Assembly (NCBI GenBank): GCA_018369015.1
Contig: JAGZDD010000151.1
Span: 1 to 9,577, forward strand
Direction: 5' to 3'
From: Clostridiales bacterium
GTDB taxonomy: Bacteria > Bacillota > Clostridia > Lachnospirales > Lachnospiraceae
DNA length: 9,577 nucleotides
Shown here one piece after another: positions 6,862 to 9,577 of this stretch. Numbering within the stretch: the first letter of the stretch is position 1; every line of letters begins with the position of its first letter. The notes beneath the pieces are model-generated. The model was not told the DNA's origin. It saw nothing but the letters and a program-made list of their open reading frames with translations, and made no database searches. A program made the position numbers and the translations under genes.

Positions 6862-7734
6862 TTAATCCCCAATATAGCGTTTGAGCATAATATGCTGTTT
6901 TCTCAATGTCTGGCCGACCTCATAGCCCGGCTCGTATTTATCCGCACCTTCATATTCGCTGAGTAAATAACCATCCCATTGATGGGTTTTGAAAATATCA
7001 ATGATTTCTTTGTAGGGAATGGTTGTTTCTTCAAACGCGTCGTTCATATGGTTAAATTTTGCGTGGCAGCAGTAGATATAGGGAAGAAGAGGAATCATTT
7101 CCTCCGGCCTGCTTGCGACAAAGCCCTCGGGCTTATACTCATTTTCTTCAAAATGATTGCGAAATACGCTGAAATCAATATTTAGGCCGAAGTTTTTTGT
7201 TCCTGTCTGCTCGATAAATTCCACATAATCGTCAATCATCTTGGAATTTAAGACGCTTGGCTGGTGGATTTCCGGACACATGCGGATATTATGCTCTGCA
7301 GCCAGAGGCAGGGCCATTTTAATAATTTCACGCCAGTTTTTTACTGGAGCAAGTTCGTCGTTGATGACCGGCATTTTTGTGCGCATAACTGTAAAGCCAA
7401 GCTTTGCGGCCAGACGAATGTCTCTTGCCAGCATTTCATAGGATTCCTTTGTGGTCAGCTCTCTGCCGCCAAGTACATAGGAATCGATCCAGTTGCCGTA
7501 CTCTACGGGAACAATCTCATACTTGTCTAAAAGCCTGAACCAGTTTTCAAGCCACTCATCGGATGGATCCGGGTAGTTGTCAATATGGGTATTTGCAAGA
7601 ATTTCAAGGCCGTGCGCCCCCATATCGTACATGTCCTCAAAGCAGTCTTCAAGATTTTTTGTCATACCGTATTCTGCGGAATAGCTGTATAAAGAAATTC
7701 CGCGCTTCGGGCCTTTTCGTTGATACTGATACAT
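6862..7734 (-). CDS. C-glycoside deglycosidase-like TIM-barrel (alpha) subunit
   Basis: A 290-residue cytoplasmic protein of the sugar phosphate isomerase/epimerase (xylose isomerase-like TIM barrel, AP endonuclease family 2) superfamily. Features that match C-glycoside deglycosidase large subunits are the N-terminus KGPKRGISLYSYS (7-19), LEDCFEDMYDMGAHGLEILA (28-47) and PEIHQPS (154-160). The metal site expected of this fold is visible as Glu155, Asp187, His224 and Glu260, with His157 next to it as a likely acid/base. In characterised relatives the Mn-dependent complex cleaves 3''-oxo-C-glucosides to the aglycone and an anhydro-enulose sugar. AAAGGAGG (7741-7748) precedes the ATG by 6 bases. 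It is first in a two-gene operon with the small subunit and divergent from an AraC-type regulator. The alternative is another 3-keto-glycoside lyase or a sugar isomerase, but the partner gene argues for the deglycosidase type. Confidence 0.78.
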   Translation of the reverse strand: MYQYQRKGPKRGISLYSYSAEYGMTKNLEDCFEDMYDMGAHGLEILANTHIDNYPDPSDEWLENWFRLLDKYEIVPVEYGNWIDSYVLGGRELTTKESYEMLARDIRLAAKLGFTVMRTKMPVINDELAPVKNWREIIKMALPLAAEHNIRMCPEIHQPSVLNSKMIDDYVEFIEQTGTKNFGLNIDFSVFRNHFEENEYKPEGFVASRPEEMIPLLPYIYCCHAKFNHMNDAFEETTIPYKEIIDIFKTHQWDGYLLSEYEGADKYEPGYEVGQTLRKQHIMLKRYIGD

Positions 7735-7766
7735 TTTACTCCTCCTTTGGTTATTCGTGTTGTTGA

Positions 7767-7778
7767 GATAAGTTTATC
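7767..7778. promoter_or_regulatory. Small dyad in the enzyme/AraC divergent spacer
   Basis: GATAA (7767-7771) and TTATC (7774-7778) flank GT, a 12-bp dyad between the alpha-subunit start (7734) and the AraC-type start (7847). It is a candidate binding site. AraC-family proteins more often bind direct repeats, so the assignment is weak. Confidence 0.25.
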
Positions 7779-7793
7779 AAAAAAAGGATGGAT

Positions 7794-7822
7794 TTTACAT
7801 ACATAAAATGCTAAGATTATAT
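7794..7822 (+). promoter_or_regulatory. Probable sigma-A promoter of the AraC-type gene, overlapping a minus-strand -10
   Basis: TTTACA (7794-7799), a 17-base spacer and TTATAT (7817-7822) form a good plus-strand promoter, giving a leader of about 18 bases before the start at 7847. On the minus strand a perfect TATAAT occupies 7821-7816, suitable for the deglycosidase-like operon. Its best -35 is only ACAACA at 18-base spacing, as expected for a promoter needing an activator. The two -10 boxes overlap by five bases, so polymerases would compete. Confidence 0.5.
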
Positions 7823-7846
7823 GGACGAAACGCAGGAGGTGTTGTG

Positions 7847-8629
7847 ATGGATGTCATGATGGTAGGTCGTTCCCGGCAGCTTATTAAGTCTTATCCTGAA
7901 CATCAGCATGGATATTGGGAAATTATTTTCCATGAGAAGGGAAGCGGGATTTTAACCGTATCCGGGAAAGGCTATTCCTTTGAGACGGGGGATATTACGG
8001 TGCTGCCACCGGGAACTCCTCACAAAAAGGAGGCTTCGGAGGGCTTTTTGGACGTGTGTATATTCATCAAAAATTTCCGGCCCGTAGGCCAAAGTGGTTT
8101 TCGGATGCTTAAGGATGATAATGAGCAAACGGTTCGAGGGCTGATGGAGATGGCATGGAGGTTCTATCAGGGAAAAAGTGTATATGAACAGGCAACCTTA
8201 AATGTCATTGGCGATCTGTTATATCAGGTGCTCGTTTTACTTTATGTGAAAAAACAGCCAAAGGATCCGCGGCTGGAAGGAATTATGGAAGTCATGCAAA
8301 ATAATATTAATAATCCAGAGTTTGATTTATCTGCTGCTGTTGATGAAACGGGTTATTGTAAGGGGTATTTCAGGAAAATTTTTAAAGACTTCACTGGTGT
8401 TTCCCCGGTAAATTATTTTCAGGAAATGCGTATTAATTATGCGATTTCTCTGATGAACCAGTACGATAAAAGCCGAACTATCAAAGATATTGCGGCGTCC
8501 TCCGGTTTTAGAGACCCTCTGTATTTTTCCCGGATATTTAAAAAGATTACAGGTCAAAGTCCAAGGGAATATATACAGCAGCAATATTTGTGCGATGTCG
8601 GGCTGATCCGTATGGAGGAAAAAGAATAA
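7847..8629 (+). CDS. AraC-family regulator with N-terminal cupin sensor
   Basis: A 260-residue transcription regulator. Residues about 15-75 form an AraC-type cupin, with PEHQHGYWEIIFHEKG (His19, His21, Glu25) and the second half GDITVLPPGTPHKKE (His59), which is expected to sense a sugar or aromatic ligand. Residues about 143-245 form the HTH_18 domain with two helix-turn-helix units: the first around LSAAVDETGYCKGYFRKIFK and the second around IKDIAASSGFRDPLYFSRIF, ending in the family FKKITGQSPREY. The ATG at 7847 was preferred to the in-frame ATG at 7808 because AGGAGG (7834-7839) is 7 bases upstream and the promoter candidate overlaps 7808. It is divergent from the alpha/beta enzyme operon, making it the likely activator of that operon. 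It could also act on the LacI-side importer operon. Confidence 0.93.
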   Translation: MDVMMVGRSRQLIKSYPEHQHGYWEIIFHEKGSGILTVSGKGYSFETGDITVLPPGTPHKKEASEGFLDVCIFIKNFRPVGQSGFRMLKDDNEQTVRGLMEMAWRFYQGKSVYEQATLNVIGDLLYQVLVLLYVKKQPKDPRLEGIMEVMQNNINNPEFDLSAAVDETGYCKGYFRKIFKDFTGVSPVNYFQEMRINYAISLMNQYDKSRTIKDIAASSGFRDPLYFSRIFKKITGQSPREYIQQQYLCDVGLIRMEEKE

Positions 8630-8633
8630 AGAG

Positions 8634-8661
8634 ATAACCATTCAGATGGCCGAACGGTTAT
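8634..8661 (+). repeat. Hairpin between the AraC-type and phosphoesterase genes
   Basis: ATAACC (8634-8639) pairs with GGTTAT (8656-8661). After one A/C mismatch, TTC (8641-8643) pairs with GAA (8652-8654), leaving an 8-base loop. No T-run follows; the ribosome binding site of the next gene begins 5 bases later. It may affect processing or translation of a shared transcript. Confidence 0.4.
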
Positions 8662-8679
8662 GCATAAGGAGTGAAAATA

Positions 8680-9345
8680 ATGAAATATTTAATCGCATCG
8701 GATATTCATGGCAGCGCCTTTTGGTGCCGTAAGCTTCTTACACGATATGAGGCTGAGCAGGCCGATGGCTTGTGGCTCCTTGGGGATTTATTGTATCATG
8801 GCCCTAGAAATGACCTGCCGAAGGAATATTCACCGAAAAAGGTTATTGCCATGCTGAATCCTTTAAAGGATAAAATGGTGTGCGTTAGAGGCAACTGCGA
8901 CGCAGAGGTGGATCAGATGGTTTTAGAGTTTCCGATAATGAATGATATAAAGCGGCTAAAGATTCCGGGCTTTTTGCCGGAGCAGGCGCAGTGTGCGGCA
9001 CAGCCTGCGGGCCATGGGGCGAAGCCTGAGAAAGCAGCGGTGGGGCAAATCAGGATTTTGCTCACACACGGCCATCATGTAAACAAAGATTCATTTTGGC
9101 TGCCCGAAACGGAAGCACGTTTTGGTTCTATCGCCTGTGACTTCCTTATTTACGGTCACTTTCATGTGCCGCTAAAGACCTGTGTCCAGGGCGTCTGGTG
9201 CTTAAATCCTGGCTCGGTATCCATACCAAAGGAAGACAGCGTCCACAGCTATATGATTTTTGAAGACGGAAAGTTTTTCTGGAAGGATATGGATGGAAAT
9301 GTTTATGATTCCCTTGCCCTGGGGGAAGATGTTTTGTATAATTAA
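8680..9345 (+). CDS. YfcE-like metallophosphoesterase
   Basis: A 221-residue calcineurin-type phosphoesterase, closest in layout to the YfcE/MJ0936 phosphodiesterase family. Metal-binding motifs are complete: SDIHG (Asp8, His10), LLGDLLYHG (Asp36), RGNCD (Asn72), THGHH (His130) and YGHFH (His160, His162), followed by LNPGSV. It would be a cytoplasmic Mn-dependent enzyme hydrolysing phosphodiesters; the physiological substrate of this family is poorly known. It is longer than the roughly 180-residue E. coli YfcE, partly because of an Ala/Gln/Gly/Pro-rich insert at about residues 98-122. The ATG at 8680 was chosen because AAGGAG (8666-8671) is 8 bases upstream; a GTG at 8671 would overlap that site. 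It follows the AraC-type gene by 50 bases in the same direction and may be cotranscribed. It has no obvious role in glycoside use. Confidence 0.9.
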   Translation: MKYLIASDIHGSAFWCRKLLTRYEAEQADGLWLLGDLLYHGPRNDLPKEYSPKKVIAMLNPLKDKMVCVRGNCDAEVDQMVLEFPIMNDIKRLKIPGFLPEQAQCAAQPAGHGAKPEKAAVGQIRILLTHGHHVNKDSFWLPETEARFGSIACDFLIYGHFHVPLKTCVQGVWCLNPGSVSIPKEDSVHSYMIFEDGKFFWKDMDGNVYDSLALGEDVLYN

Positions 9346-9363
9346 AGTTACGGTTTACAGGAG

Positions 9364-9380
9364 AGCCGCGAACAGCGGCT
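9364..9380 (+). terminator. Weak hairpin after the phosphoesterase gene
   Basis: AGCCGC (9364-9369) and GCGGCT (9375-9380) pair around gaaca, 19 bases after the stop codon, followed by aaatacttct. The short stem and poor T-run make termination only possible. Confidence 0.35.
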
Positions 9381-9400
9381 AAATACTTCTGCCGCGCTGC

Positions 9401-9449
9401 GCGTGGCTCCACCACGCATGAAAGCCAGATGGTTCCGTGCCTGCGGCAC
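9401..9449. repeat. GC-rich hairpins preceding the 35-bp repeats
   Basis: GCGTGG (9401-9406) pairs with CCACGC (9412-9417), and GTGCC (9437-9441) pairs with GGCAC (9445-9449). The second is enclosed by CAGAT/ATCTG. No reading frame here looks coding. The composition is clearly richer in G+C than the neighbouring spacers, and the stretch probably belongs to the same repeat element as 9471-9575. Confidence 0.45.
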
Positions 9450-9470
9450 TCCGCGATCTGCCGCCGGTAT

Positions 9471-9575
9471 GTCTACGCTCCACTCCGGTCGGCGCTAAAC
9501 GCGTGGTCTACACTCCGTTCCGGTCGTTGCTGGACAAGCGGTCTACGTTCCACTTCGGTCGTTGCTGGACGCGTG
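9471..9575. repeat. Three tandem 35-bp repeats running to the window edge
   Basis: Units at 9471-9505, 9506-9540 and 9541-9575 each begin gtctac and share a core of the form tCC..tcCGGTCG..GCT..AC. Units 2 and 3 share cggtcgttgctggac, and units 1 and 3 both end acgcgtg. The period is exactly 35 with no spacers, so this is not a CRISPR array. No ORF or RNA gene is recognisable. The array may continue past the window end. Confidence 0.85.
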
Positions 9576-9577
9576 CC

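Noticed and set aside
7808..7846. Longer N-terminus of the AraC-type protein from the ATG at 7808
   Set aside because: No ribosome binding site precedes it, and a promoter candidate overlaps it. AGGAGG at 7834-7839 serves the ATG at 7847.
9471..9575. CRISPR array
   Set aside because: Repeats are directly contiguous with no unique spacers, and no cas gene is present.

Overview
The window looks like a piece of a gut-type Clostridia chromosome, most likely Lachnospiraceae. Support comes from moderate GC with AT-rich spacers, strong AGGAGG ribosome binding sites, a Gram-positive-style lipoprotein binding protein with a long Ser/Ala/Gly/Asp linker, and the closest recognisable enzyme families, which are best known from intestinal Lachnospiraceae and Eubacterium. 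The taxon is an inference; no rRNA or other marker gene is present.

Layout, left to right. (1) A LacI-family repressor gene on the minus strand (100-1122), with two hairpins beyond its stop codon. (2) A 368-base divergent control region (1123-1490) holding two tandem 51-bp repeats next to the lacI-type start, a perfect TATAAT inside an operator-like dyad, and a nested inverted repeat in the likely leader of the next operon. (3) A four-gene plus-strand operon (1491-6268) for a ribose/galactose-type ABC importer: lipoprotein binding protein, permease 1, double-domain ATPase, permease 2. A strong hairpin separates the binding-protein gene from the rest, and the last three genes overlap by one base each. 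(4) A symmetric terminator between convergent operons (6285-6323). (5) A minus-strand two-gene operon (7734 down to 6406) that I read as the two subunits of a C-glycoside deglycosidase-like enzyme: a TIM-barrel metal-dependent subunit and a small DUF6379-type subunit. (6) A divergent promoter region and an AraC-family regulator with a cupin sensor domain (7847-8629). (7) A YfcE-like metallophosphoesterase (8680-9345). (8) A gene-free GC-rich tail with three exact-period 35-bp tandem repeats that run to the window edge.

How the genes may work together. The importer would bring in a glycoside or sugar derivative. The alpha/beta enzyme pair would cleave the oxidised (3-keto) form of a C- or O-glycoside. 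The LacI and AraC proteins would control import and cleavage separately. The 3-OH-oxidising Gfo/Idh/MocA dehydrogenase that such lyases need is absent from the window, so it must be encoded elsewhere or the imported compound must already be oxidised. Substrate identity cannot be read from the sequence.
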